A program made the translations under genes and the position numbers. A stretch of 64,000 nucleotides of DNA. Origin: CAIWHR01 sp963726765. GTDB taxonomy: Bacteria; Pseudomonadota; Gammaproteobacteria; Burkholderiales; Casimicrobiaceae. Location: positions 372,001-436,000 of the forward strand of contig CAVSDH010000004.1 of the NCBI GenBank assembly GCA_963726765.1, given 5' to 3'. Positions 19,175 to 27,612 of the stretch are shown piece after piece (the stretch's first letter is position 1; each line of letters starts with the position of its first letter). A model generated the notes under the pieces. The model was given only the letters and a program-made list of their open reading frames with translations, had not been told where the DNA came from and ran no database searches.

Positions 19175-21184
19175 ATGGGCAGATTTGCACTGGAAGGGCA
19201 GAACGAGTATTTCATCCGCATTCGCGCCGGTGGAAACCTAATTAAGGCCGTACAATTGGCGCCTCGACGCGCGCGGAGCCCGCTCCTGATTCTTGGTGCC
19301 GGAACATCGCCCAAGGCGGGCAGCTCCCGACTGGACCCAGCCCCCTTGAAAAATCCCGCAGATATCGCTCCCGCGCTTGCCGAAGCACGCCTCAAGCAGG
19401 CGGAGAGCCGCGTGCTGGCCGGCGACATCCTCGGCGCAATCCAGATCGCCGAAGCGCTCGCCGCGGAGGCTCCCCAATTCTGGTGGGTCTGGGAAAAGCT
19501 CGCCGAGCTGAAAGTCCGCGTCGGCAATTTTCCCGACGCCGCCTTCCATTTTCGCGAGGCGTCCCTGCGCAAGCCGGGCGACCCCACGCTGATCTACAAG
19601 TGGGCGCGGGCGACGTTCGACGCCGACCGACCCGAAGAGGCCAAGGTCATCCTGGCCGACGCCGCGCGGTTGGCGCCGGGCCACGAGGCGATCCTGCACC
19701 TTTACGCCGACATCTACGCGCGAAGCGGGGACTGGCACAATCTCCTGCGCATCGCGCAATCGTGGGTGCGCAGCCATCCGCAAAACCCGCTGCCGTGGAG
19801 ACATGCCGCCACCGCGCAATGGGAAACCGGTTATCTGACGCAGGCGATGCAAAGCTACCGGACGTTTCTCGACCGGGGCGGCAGGAACGCCGTGAACCTC
19901 GCCACCTACGGACGCCTCTGCATGACCGCCCTCGCCTACGAGGAGGCCACGCGTGCGCTCGACGAAGCCGAACGGCTCGACCCCGACTGCGCGCACATGC
20001 TTTCGGCCAAAGCCACCCTGTCGATGTTTCGCGGCCAATTTCCGGACGCAATCGCGTTCGCGCGAAGGGCGGTGAGCGTCGAACCGCAGGACACCGCCGC
20101 GTACAAGGTGCTGGTCCAGGTTTCCAACGGACAGGTGACCGAGGACGAGCGCGCCCATCTCGAGCAGCTGACCGAGAACCGTGATCTACCCTTGCCGAAC
20201 AGGATTGCCGCGTCGTTTGCGCTGGCCGACTGCCTCGACGCGGAGAGCAATGCCGAGGTCGCGTTTGCCGCGTACGAGCGCGCCAACCGATTGAGCGCCG
20301 AGCGCGCCGCACGGGAGGGCCTCGCTTACGATCGCGCGCTGCGGCGACGGCAGGTCGACGAGGTCATTTCCCGTTTCCCGTCCGTTCCGCGCGCAGCCAC
20401 AGACGACGCGGCACCGGTACCGATCTTCATCGTCGGCATGCCGAGGTCGGGAACGACGCTGGTCGAAAGCGTCCTCGGTGCGCATTCCGGAGTTCTTGCG
20501 TGCGGCGAACGCCAGGCGATGCGCTCGGTCATGCAGGAATTCATGGCGATGGTGCCACCGGTCGACATCGACCGGGTTCCCGAGACGACCAGAGAGCGCT
20601 GGCGCGCCGATTTCCTGCGCGACATCCCGGATACCGATGGCGCCATTGCGGTCACCGACAAGAATCCGTGGAATTTCGACGCGCTGGGCATGATCCTCGG
20701 ATTGTTTCCGAACGCCCGGGTGATCCATGTCCTGCGCGACCCGGTCGAGACCGGGCTGTCGATCTTTCGCAACGAATTCCCGAAATTCGCCTCGTTCACC
20801 TGCCAGCTGACCGACATCGGCCACTATTACGGCGAGTACGCAAGGCTGATGGCGCACTGGTCTGCGGTGCTGAAGGATCGCTTCATCACGGTTCGGTACG
20901 AGGATCTCGTCGCCGATTTCGAGCGCGTTGCGCCGCAAATGGTGCAGTTCTGCGGGCTCGCGTGGGAGGATGCCTGCCGCGATTTCTCGTCGGGCAACCG
21001 CGTCATCGCCACGATGAGTGCGGCACAGGCAAGGCGCCCGCTGTCCGGCTTCAAGGGGCGCAGCGAGCGGTACGCGCCGTTTCTTTCGCCGCTGATCTCG
21101 GCATTGCGCGAGGCCGGCGTCGACCTGCGAACCGGCGCCTGCGCGCCCGACGCTTCTCCATCGCGCGCAGGAGACCCCGGCTGA
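19175..21184 (+). CDS. TPR-repeat protein with C-terminal sulfotransferase domain
   Basis: Up to 669 residues. Residues roughly 60-370 are tetratricopeptide-like helices (AEARLKQAESRVLAGDILGA, ...GNFPDAAFHFREASLRKPGD). From about 410 a PAPS-dependent sulfotransferase domain begins with the 5'-phosphosulfate loop PIFIVGMPRSGTTLVESVL and continues with the 3'-phosphate loop VIHVLRDPVETGLSIF. The acceptor is unknown. Similar bacterial proteins are thought to sulfate surface peptides or glycans. The start is uncertain: a TACAAT at about 19250 suggests transcription begins inside the longest frame, making GTG 19278 or TTG 19346 (MKNPADI) more likely. It is convergent with guaC. Confidence 0.85.
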   Translation: MGRFALEGQNEYFIRIRAGGNLIKAVQLAPRRARSPLLILGAGTSPKAGSSRLDPAPLKNPADIAPALAEARLKQAESRVLAGDILGAIQIAEALAAEAPQFWWVWEKLAELKVRVGNFPDAAFHFREASLRKPGDPTLIYKWARATFDADRPEEAKVILADAARLAPGHEAILHLYADIYARSGDWHNLLRIAQSWVRSHPQNPLPWRHAATAQWETGYLTQAMQSYRTFLDRGGRNAVNLATYGRLCMTALAYEEATRALDEAERLDPDCAHMLSAKATLSMFRGQFPDAIAFARRAVSVEPQDTAAYKVLVQVSNGQVTEDERAHLEQLTENRDLPLPNRIAASFALADCLDAESNAEVAFAAYERANRLSAERAAREGLAYDRALRRRQVDEVISRFPSVPRAATDDAAPVPIFIVGMPRSGTTLVESVLGAHSGVLACGERQAMRSVMQEFMAMVPPVDIDRVPETTRERWRADFLRDIPDTDGAIAVTDKNPWNFDALGMILGLFPNARVIHVLRDPVETGLSIFRNEFPKFASFTCQLTDIGHYYGEYARLMAHWSAVLKDRFITVRYEDLVADFERVAPQMVQFCGLAWEDACRDFSSGNRVIATMSAAQARRPLSGFKGRSERYAPFLSPLISALREAGVDLRTGACAPDASPSRAGDPG

Positions 21185-21238
21185 CCCAGCCGGACCGCAG
21201 GTTTTCCCGCGGCCCGCTTGCCGCGTGAAAGCGCCCCC

Positions 21239-22291
21239 TCAGCTCTTCCCGAAGACTTCGTTCACCTGCTGCGTCACGCGGATGAAGGTCGTGCGCTTCG
21301 ACAGTTCGCGCAGCCGCCGGGCCCCGACGTACGTGCACGCCGATCGGACGCCGCCGAGGATTTCTTCGGCCGTGGCGCTCACCGGTCCGCGATAGGGTAC
21401 GAGCACCTCCTTGCCCTCGGCCGCCCGGTACTTGGCCACGCCGCCCGAGTACTTGTCCATCGCCAGCCGGCTGCTCATGCCATAGAAGCGCTTCCATTGC
21501 TTGCCGTCGCGCTCGACAAGGTCGCCGCCCGATTCGTCATGGCCCGCGAACATGCCGCCCAGCATCACGAAATCCGCGCCGCCGCCGAACGCCTTGGCGA
21601 CATCGCCGGGCGTCGCGCAGCCGCCGTCGGCGCAGATGTGACCCTCGAGTCCGTGCGCCGCGTCCGCGCACTCGATGATCGCGGACAGCTGCGGATAGCC
21701 GACGCCGGTGATCCGGCGCGTCGTGCATACGGATCCCGGTCCGATGCCGACCTTGACGATGTCGGCGCCCGACAGGATCAGCTCCTCGGTCATCTCGCCG
21801 GTCACGACGTTGCCGGCCATGATCACGAGGTGCGGATAGCGCTGGCGGATTTTCGCGACGAAGCGGACGAATCCCTCCGTGTAGCCGTTGGCGACGTCGA
21901 TGCAGACGTAGGTGATCGCCGACTCCGCGCCCGTTCCCGCGGCCTCCATGACGCGATGCAGCTTGTCCTCGTCCTGCTTGGCGATTCCGAGCGAATAGAA
22001 GACGGCGCTCTTGCGCTGCAACGCCTGGAAGAACGCCAGGCATTCCTCGATCTTGTAGTGCTTCTGCAATGCCACCGACATCCGGTAGCCGTCGAGCGCG
22101 CGTGCCATCTCGAACGTCCCCGTCGTGTCCATGTTCGACGCGACGATCGGGATGCCGGCGTACTCGGTGCCCGTGTGCCGGAACCGGAATTCGCGCGAGA
22201 TATCGACATCCGAGCGCGTCGTGAGCGTCGACCGCTTGGGACGGATCAGCACGTCCTTGAAGTCGAGCTTGACGTCGTTTTCGATGCGCAT
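21239..22291 (-). CDS. guaC: GMP reductase
   Basis: 350 residues of an IMPDH/GMPR TIM barrel. It converts GMP to IMP with NADPH, linking guanine nucleotides back to the purine pool. The N-terminus MRIENDVKLDFKDVLIRPKR and the catalytic loop VGIGPGSVCTTRRITGVGYP (with the nucleophilic Cys) are specific for GuaC. There is no CBS domain insert, which distinguishes it from IMP dehydrogenase. The length is close to the usual 345-350. The next upstream gene is the DUF2846 protein, ending 18 bp before this start. Confidence 0.95.
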   Translation of the reverse strand: MRIENDVKLDFKDVLIRPKRSTLTTRSDVDISREFRFRHTGTEYAGIPIVASNMDTTGTFEMARALDGYRMSVALQKHYKIEECLAFFQALQRKSAVFYSLGIAKQDEDKLHRVMEAAGTGAESAITYVCIDVANGYTEGFVRFVAKIRQRYPHLVIMAGNVVTGEMTEELILSGADIVKVGIGPGSVCTTRRITGVGYPQLSAIIECADAAHGLEGHICADGGCATPGDVAKAFGGGADFVMLGGMFAGHDESGGDLVERDGKQWKRFYGMSSRLAMDKYSGGVAKYRAAEGKEVLVPYRGPVSATAEEILGGVRSACTYVGARRLRELSKRTTFIRVTQQVNEVFGKS

Positions 22292-22309
22292 CGTCCGCTC
22301 GGCCGCGCT

Positions 22310-22780
22310 CTACCGCCGCGTATCTTCGCTTTTCATGTAGCGGAGCCCCGCCATGTCGCGGGCACCGGTCGCGCCGTCCATCGGCACGGGATTGATGTGC
22401 GCGACGAGGAACCAGCTCACCGTGAATTCGAGACTCACGTACTGCGTCTGCCCGTCGGCCAGCGTCACGGTGAACTTGCGATCGGGCTCGGCGGTGGTCG
22501 CGACCTCGTAGGAGCCCGGCTTGCGGTCGACGAAAAAATACACGTTGGGAAGCGCTTTGCCGACGACTTCACCGTTTACCGTGACGTCGGGCTGCACCGA
22601 CAGCGCGTGCCATGTCTCGCGGTAGAAGTAGATGCGTCCGTCTCCCGCAGCGAGCGGCGGCGGCGCGCCTTCTCCCGACATCTGCGACAGCGCAGGCGTC
22701 GCAAGCGCCGCGACGAACGCGATCGCCGCCATGGCGACCGGGATTCGAGGTGCGCGCGTCACGTCCGCGGAGCGATTCAA
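22310..22780 (-). CDS. Secreted DUF2846-like protein
   Basis: 156 residues with an N-terminal signal peptide (about residues 12-32, VAMAAIAFVAALATPALS) and a small beta domain containing GRIYFYRETWHALSVQPDV, VNGEVVGKALPNVYFFVDRK and GQTQYVSLEF, as in DUF2846. It is probably periplasmic. The function is unknown. The ATG overlaps the gltL stop (ATGA), so it may be read through from the amino-acid transporter operon. Confidence 0.65.
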   Translation of the reverse strand: MNRSADVTRAPRIPVAMAAIAFVAALATPALSQMSGEGAPPPLAAGDGRIYFYRETWHALSVQPDVTVNGEVVGKALPNVYFFVDRKPGSYEVATTAEPDRKFTVTLADGQTQYVSLEFTVSWFLVAHINPVPMDGATGARDMAGLRYMKSEDTRR

Positions 22781-23505
22781 TGCTGGAGGATCTTGGCGAG
22801 AAACTGCTGCGCGCGCTCGGAGCGCGGCTTGCCGAAGAAATCGTCCTTCGTCGCGTCCTCCACGATCTCGCCGCGATCCATGAAGATGACACGGTGGCTG
22901 ACCTTGCGCGCGAAGCCCATTTCGTGGGTCACCACCATCATCGTCATGCCCTCGGTCGCAAGCTTGACCATCACGTCGAGCACTTCGCCCACCATTTCCG
23001 GATCGAGCGCCGACGTGGGCTCGTCGAACAGCATCACGATCGGGTCCATGGACAGGGCGCGCGCGATGGCCACGCGTTGCTGCTGCCCGCCGGAAAGCTG
23101 CCCCGGGAACTTGTCCTTGTGCTCGATCAGCCCCACCCGGTCCAGCATCTTGAGTCCGCGCTTCATCGAGTCGTCCTTCGAGCGGCCGAGCACCTTGATC
23201 TGGGCGAGCGTCAGGTTCTCCGTGACGGTCAGATGCGGAAACAGTTCGAAGTGCTGGAAGACCATCCCGACCCGCGCGCGGAGCTTCGGCAGGTTCGTCT
23301 TCGGATCGGCGATGGAAATTCCGTCCACGACGACGTCACCCTTCTGGAACGGTTCGAGCGCGTTGACGCATTTGATCAGCGTCGACTTGCCCGAGCCCGA
23401 CGGGCCGCACACGACCACGACTTCGCCCTTCTTGATGCTGGTCGAGCAGTTGGTCAGCACCTGAAACGTGCCGTACCACTTCGAAATATCCTTGATGTCG
23501 ATCAT
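22777..23505 (-). CDS. gltL: Glutamate/aspartate ABC transporter ATP-binding protein
   Basis: 242 residues, a standard polar-amino-acid ABC ATPase. Walker A is GPSGSGKSTL at about 34-43, the Q-loop is in MVFQHFELFPHL, the signature is LSGGQQQRVAIARAL, Walker B is VMLFDEPTSALDPE and the switch is VVTHEMGFA. It closes the operon gltI-gltJ-gltK-gltL and energises import through the two permeases. Confidence 0.95.
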   Translation of the reverse strand: MIDIKDISKWYGTFQVLTNCSTSIKKGEVVVVCGPSGSGKSTLIKCVNALEPFQKGDVVVDGISIADPKTNLPKLRARVGMVFQHFELFPHLTVTENLTLAQIKVLGRSKDDSMKRGLKMLDRVGLIEHKDKFPGQLSGGQQQRVAIARALSMDPIVMLFDEPTSALDPEMVGEVLDVMVKLATEGMTMMVVTHEMGFARKVSHRVIFMDRGEIVEDATKDDFFGKPRSERAQQFLAKILQH

Positions 23506-23530
23506 GGCGCGCTCTTTGTGCTCTCCGGAT

Positions 23531-24196
23531 TCAGCGAATGATGGCGATCTTCTTTTGCAGCTGGCGCACCAGCATCGACAGGCTGAAGCAGATGACGAAA
23601 TACATCACCGCCGCCAGAAGATACATTTCCACCGGGCGATTGAAGTTCTTGCCGGCGACCTCGAACCCCTTCAGCAGGTCGTACGCTCCGACCGCGTAGA
23701 CAAGCGAAGTGTCCTGGAACAGGATGATGGTCTGGGTGAGAAGGACCGGCAGCATGTTGCGGAACGCCTGCGGCAGCACGATGAGCTTCATGCACTGGGC
23801 ATAGGTCATGCCCACCGCGTAGCCGGCCGACACCTGCCCTCTCGGCACCGACTGGATGCCGGCGCGCATGATTTCCGAGTAGTACGCCGCTTCGAAGACG
23901 GTAAACGTGACCATCGCGGAAAGCTCCGCACCGAGCGGCCGCCCGATCAGGAGCGGAATCAGCAGGAAAAACCACAGGATGACCATCACCAGCGGAATGG
24001 ACCGCAGCGTGTTCACGTACGCGGCGGCCGGCAGGACCAGCCACTTGATGCCGGACAGCCGCATCAGGGCGACGGCGGTACCGATGGCGATGCCGCCGAT
24101 CATCGCGACCAGCGTCAGCTGTACGGAAAAGAGAAAGCCCTTGAGGATGAAGCTCGACGCGATGTGCCAGTCGAGAAACGCGAAGCTCAGGTTCAC
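23531..24196 (-). CDS. gltK: Glutamate/aspartate ABC transporter permease
   Basis: 221 residues with five to six membrane segments and the HisM/GltK-type permease loop ending ...AFRNMLPVLLTQTIILFQD, preceded by the EAA-like AGIQSVPRGQVSAGYAVGMT. It overlaps the gltJ stop by 4 bp. It pairs with gltJ to form the transmembrane channel. Assignment to glutamate/aspartate rather than other polar amino acids rests on the operon order and the binding protein. Confidence 0.9.
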   Translation of the reverse strand: MNLSFAFLDWHIASSFILKGFLFSVQLTLVAMIGGIAIGTAVALMRLSGIKWLVLPAAAYVNTLRSIPLVMVILWFFLLIPLLIGRPLGAELSAMVTFTVFEAAYYSEIMRAGIQSVPRGQVSAGYAVGMTYAQCMKLIVLPQAFRNMLPVLLTQTIILFQDTSLVYAVGAYDLLKGFEVAGKNFNRPVEMYLLAAVMYFVICFSLSMLVRQLQKKIAIIR

Positions 24197-24897
24197 TTGG
24201 CGCCTCCGAGCATGCCCGGCACCTGCACCCGCTTCTCGACGAATCCGGCCACGCGGTTGACGCTGAACGCCGAAATGAAATAGAGGAACGTGACCGCGAG
24301 GTAGATTTCCACGCCGCGCGAGGTCTCCTCCTGCGCCTGCATGGCGAAAAAGGTCAGTTCAGTGATGCTGACCGCGAACGCGACCGACGAGTTCTTGATG
24401 ATGTTCATCGATTCGCTCGTCAGCGGCGGGATGACGATGCGAAACGCCATCGGCAGGATCACGTATCGATACGTCTGCGGCAGCGTCAGTCCCATCGCCA
24501 GCCCGGCGTAACGCTGGCCCTTGGGCAGCGCCTGGATCCCCGCCTTGACCTGCTCCGCAATGCGCGCGGAGGTGAAAAATCCGAGCGCGAGCACGACCAG
24601 CACAAAGCTGGGGACCGTCCTCAACGGCGGGATCAGCTGCGGAATGACGTGGTACCAGAGGAAGATCTGGACCAGCAGCGGTATGTTGCGGAAAAGCTCG
24701 GTCCACGCGTTGCCGAGCAGCACGAATGCCTTGCTGGGCGTCGTGCGAAGGATCCCCATCAACGAGCCCACGCCGAGCGCCACGACCAGCGCGCACGCCG
24801 ATACGGCGAGCGTCCATCCCCACGCCGACATCATCCAGTTGAGGTAGGTCTGTCCGCCTCCCGTGTCCTGGAAGAACACCTGCCAATCCCAGCTCAT
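24193..24897 (-). CDS. gltJ: Glutamate/aspartate ABC transporter permease
   Basis: 234 residues with the amino-acid permease fold. FRNIPLLVQIFLWYHVIPQL is typical of GltJ, and the EAA-type loop is KAGIQALPKGQRYAGLAMGL. Predicted inner-membrane protein with the N-terminus MSWDWQVFFQDTGGG. It is separated from gltI by a 112-bp gap that carries a stable hairpin. Confidence 0.92.
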   Translation of the reverse strand: MSWDWQVFFQDTGGGQTYLNWMMSAWGWTLAVSACALVVALGVGSLMGILRTTPSKAFVLLGNAWTELFRNIPLLVQIFLWYHVIPQLIPPLRTVPSFVLVVLALGFFTSARIAEQVKAGIQALPKGQRYAGLAMGLTLPQTYRYVILPMAFRIVIPPLTSESMNIIKNSSVAFAVSITELTFFAMQAQEETSRGVEIYLAVTFLYFISAFSVNRVAGFVEKRVQVPGMLGGAK

Positions 24898-24976
24898 CGA
24901 GCCGCCCCCCCGCCGTACGATCGCCGGTCACGAAAAAGCGCGACGCGGATGCACCGTCGACGCGCTTTGCGCTGGC

Positions 24977-24999
24977 ACGCGGGCCGGGGACGCCGGCCC
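24977..24999 (-). promoter_or_regulatory. Intercistronic hairpin between gltI and gltJ
   Basis: A perfect 9-bp stem (GCGGGCCGG / CCGGCCCGC) with a 5-base loop lies about 10 bp after the gltI stop, without a T-run. Such structures commonly protect the 3' end of the binding-protein message or partly block read-through, raising the amount of binding protein relative to permease. The role here is inference. Confidence 0.55.
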
Positions 25000-25009
25000 G
25001 CGACCCGTT

Positions 25010-25921
25010 CTACTGCACCGCGTATTCTTCCATCGGCTTGGTGTTCGGATTCGCCCAGGCCTGCTTGGTCGCATCCGACAGCGGCAGCCCGACCTTCGTG
25101 TTGGCGGGCGGAATCGGCTGCATGAACCACTTGTCGTACATCTTCGCGAGATCGCCGCTCTTGACCATCGCGGTGATGCTGTCGTCGACCGCCTTCTTGA
25201 AGGCCGGGTCGTCCTTGCGCATCATGCAGGCGATGGGTTCCACGCTCAGCACTTCGCCGAGGATCTTGAAATCGGCCGGATTCTTGGCCTTGGAAACGAG
25301 GCCGGCGAGAATCTGCCCGTCCATCACGAACGCGTCGGCGCGTCCCGATTCGAGCAGCAGGAAGCTGTCGGCGTGGTCCTTGCCGAACAATTCCTTGAAG
25401 TCCATGTTCGCCGCGCGCTTGTTCTTGCGCAACGTCTGCACCGACGTCGTTCCGGTCGTCGTCGCGACGGTCTTGCCGTTGAGCCCTTCCATCCCGGTGA
25501 TGCCCGAATTCGCCTTGACCACGATGCGGCCTTCCTCGACATAGGTCGTCATCGCGAACGCGACGTCCTTCTGCCGCGCGGCGTTGTTCGTCGTCGATCC
25601 GCATTCGAGATCCACGGTGCCGTTCTGCACCAGCGGAATGCGGTTCTGCGACGTCACCGGCTGAAACTTGACGTCGAGTTTCGCGAGCTTGAGGTCGCGC
25701 TGGATGTCCTTGGCGATGCGCTCGGCCATCTCGGTGTGGAAGCCGACGTACTTGCCGTCGCCCAGCGTATAGGCGAGCGCGCCGGACGATTCGCGGGTAC
25801 CCAGGGTGATGGCCCCGGAGTCCTTGACCTTTTTCAACGTGCCGGTGAGGTCCTGCGCGTTGACCGTGAACGCAACGGCGGCCGCGACGATCGCGAATCC
25901 GGCTTTGGGAAACAGCTTCAT
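25010..25921 (-). CDS. gltI: Glutamate/aspartate periplasmic binding protein
   Basis: 303 residues. A signal peptide (MKLFPKAGFAIVAAAVAFTV, then NAQ) precedes a family-3 solute-binding protein. LKKVKDSGAITLGTRESSGA, YVGFHTEMAERIAKDIQRDL and VQNGTVDLECGSTTNN agree with GltI. The ATG at 25921 is preceded by AGGAGG (complement of 25928-25933). It is the promoter-proximal gene of the operon and divergent from nnr. A hairpin lies just upstream of the ribosome site. Confidence 0.93.
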   Translation of the reverse strand: MKLFPKAGFAIVAAAVAFTVNAQDLTGTLKKVKDSGAITLGTRESSGALAYTLGDGKYVGFHTEMAERIAKDIQRDLKLAKLDVKFQPVTSQNRIPLVQNGTVDLECGSTTNNAARQKDVAFAMTTYVEEGRIVVKANSGITGMEGLNGKTVATTTGTTSVQTLRKNKRAANMDFKELFGKDHADSFLLLESGRADAFVMDGQILAGLVSKAKNPADFKILGEVLSVEPIACMMRKDDPAFKKAVDDSITAMVKSGDLAKMYDKWFMQPIPPANTKVGLPLSDATKQAWANPNTKPMEEYAVQ

Positions 25922-25939
25922 TCGATACCTCCTGTGGAT

Positions 25940-25956
25940 CAGCCCGCTGCGGGCTG
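25940..25956 (-). promoter_or_regulatory. Leader hairpin upstream of gltI
   Basis: CAGCCCG and CGGGCTG form a perfect 7-bp stem with a 3-base loop, 6 bp before the AGGAGG of gltI. It could affect translation initiation or mRNA stability. A TACACT on the same strand at 26041-26046 is a possible -10 for the operon. Confidence 0.35.
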
Positions 25957-26109
25957 GTGCGGAATTTCCGATAGGCAACAACGCCGGTTGGACGACCCCG
26001 CCCCAAGGCTCACGGCGCGGTCTGACGGTGTCAGCAGGCTAGTGTAGCGGCGCGCCCCGAGGTTTGTCCATTTGCGCGTCCGGCGCGGAGCGGAAGCGGG
26101 CCTGCGGCC

Positions 26110-26115
26110 TATAAT
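26110..26115 (+). promoter_or_regulatory. TATAAT -10-like hexamer immediately before nnr
   Basis: TATAAT ends 6 bp before the ATG at 26122, so a transcript would start at about the initiation codon. No ribosome site is visible upstream of the ATG, which agrees with a leaderless message. The -35 region is GC-rich and poor. Confidence 0.35.
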
Positions 26116-26121
26116 TCCGGC

Positions 26122-27612
26122 ATGGCAAAGCCGCCCGTGCTTGCACCGATCTACCGAAGCAGCGAATTGCGGGCCCTGGAGGCTTCCGCGCGGGACCTTC
26201 CCCTGATGGAACGGGCGGGGCTCGCCGCGGCCGAGGTCGCCCGGACCATGGCCGGCGAAGGCGGAGGCGCAGTCCTCGTGCTGGCCGGCCCCGGCAACAA
26301 CGGCGGCGATGCGTTCGTGGTTGCGCGATGGCTGCGCCAATGGTTCTTCGTCCCGACCGTCGTCTTTCGCGGCAACGCTTCGACGCTGCCGAAGGACGCC
26401 GCCGCCGCGCGCCGCGCGTACCTCGACGCCGGCGGAACGACCGTATCCGACCCGCCCTCGAACTGGCGCGGCGCATTGATCGTCGACGGGCTTTTCGGGA
26501 TCGGTCTTGCGCGTCCGCTCTCGGCAGAATACGAGGCGATGGTTGCGCAGGCCAACGCCTCCGGCGTGCCGATCCTCGCGCTCGACGTGCCGAGCGGCAT
26601 CGACGCCGACACCGGCATCGCGCTTGGCGTGGCAATCCGCGCGACGAGAACCGCGACCTTCATCGCGCGCAAGCCGGGTCTCCTCACCGGCGATGGCGTC
26701 GATCTGTGCGGCGTGGTTTCCGTCCATGATCTCGGCATCGATGCGGACGGCGCAAGCGCGCTGGGCCACTGCCTGGAATGGGCGCAACTGGCCGCATGTC
26801 TGCCGGACCAACTACGTCGTCGGGCCCGCAACGTGCACAAGGGAACGTTCGGAACCCTGGCCATCGTCGGCGGCGCCAGCGGAATGGTCGGGGCGCCACT
26901 TCTTGCCGGAAGCGCGGCGCTCCATGCCGGCGCGGGCAAGATCTGGATCGGATTCGTGGCAAGCGAACACCCGCCGATCGATTGGGCGCAACCGGAGCTG
27001 ATGCTGCGCAGCGCCGATCGCGTCATAGGTGCCGGCGCGGATGCGATCGTATGCGGCCCGGGCCTTGGCACTGACGCCGCCGCCGCGGCGATCCTGCAGC
27101 GGGCCATCGGCGAGCCCGCCCCTCTCGTGCTCGACGCGGACGCGCTCAATCTGATCGCCGCACAGCCGGGCCTCGCGCCGATGGTCGCTGCACGCTCGGC
27201 ACCCACGGTGGCCACGCCGCATCCGGCCGAGGCGGCTCGCCTGCTTCGCCAGCCCGTTTCAGCGGTAGAGGCCGATCGCGTTGCTTCCGCAGAGGCGCTC
27301 GCCTCGCTGCTCCACGCGTCGGTCGTGCTGAAAGGTGCGGGCAGCGTGCTCGCCCATCCGGACGGCACCTGGGACATCAATGCCAGCGGCAATCCGGGGC
27401 TGGCGTCGGCGGGCACCGGCGACGTGCTGGCCGGATTCGCCGGCGCCTTCCTTGCGCAGGGTATCGACGCAAAATGGTCGCTGCGACTCGCGGTGTGCCT
27501 GCATGGCGCGGCGGCCGACGTGTGCGTCGGAAGCGGCCGTGGCCCCGTCGGACTCACGGCCTCCGAGCTTGCCCCGGTGGCGCGAGACCTGCTTAACGTC
27601 GCTGCGCGCTAG
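26122..27612 (+). CDS. nnr: Bifunctional NAD(P)H-hydrate epimerase/dehydratase
   Basis: 496 residues. The N-terminal YjeF epimerase domain (about 1-215) has VLAGPGNNGGDAFVVARWL and DVPSGIDADTG. The C-terminal ribokinase-like ADP-dependent dehydratase (about 225-496) has HKGTFGTLAIVGGASGMVGA, DADALNLIA and the GNPGLASAGTGDVLAGF signature. Together they repair damaged NADHX and NADPHX. The fused form is the usual bacterial one. Its stop overlaps the convergent qor stop by 3-4 bp. Confidence 0.95.
   Translation: MAKPPVLAPIYRSSELRALEASARDLPLMERAGLAAAEVARTMAGEGGGAVLVLAGPGNNGGDAFVVARWLRQWFFVPTVVFRGNASTLPKDAAAARRAYLDAGGTTVSDPPSNWRGALIVDGLFGIGLARPLSAEYEAMVAQANASGVPILALDVPSGIDADTGIALGVAIRATRTATFIARKPGLLTGDGVDLCGVVSVHDLGIDADGASALGHCLEWAQLAACLPDQLRRRARNVHKGTFGTLAIVGGASGMVGAPLLAGSAALHAGAGKIWIGFVASEHPPIDWAQPELMLRSADRVIGAGADAIVCGPGLGTDAAAAAILQRAIGEPAPLVLDADALNLIAAQPGLAPMVAARSAPTVATPHPAEAARLLRQPVSAVEADRVASAEALASLLHASVVLKGAGSVLAHPDGTWDINASGNPGLASAGTGDVLAGFAGAFLAQGIDAKWSLRLAVCLHGAAADVCVGSGRGPVGLTASELAPVARDLLNVAAR

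Noticed and set aside
21177..21193. CCGGCTG-ACC-CAGCCGG hairpin as a bidirectional terminator between the sulfotransferase gene and guaC
   Set aside because: The 7-bp stem overlaps the stop codon and is not followed by a T-run on either strand closely enough to call a terminator.
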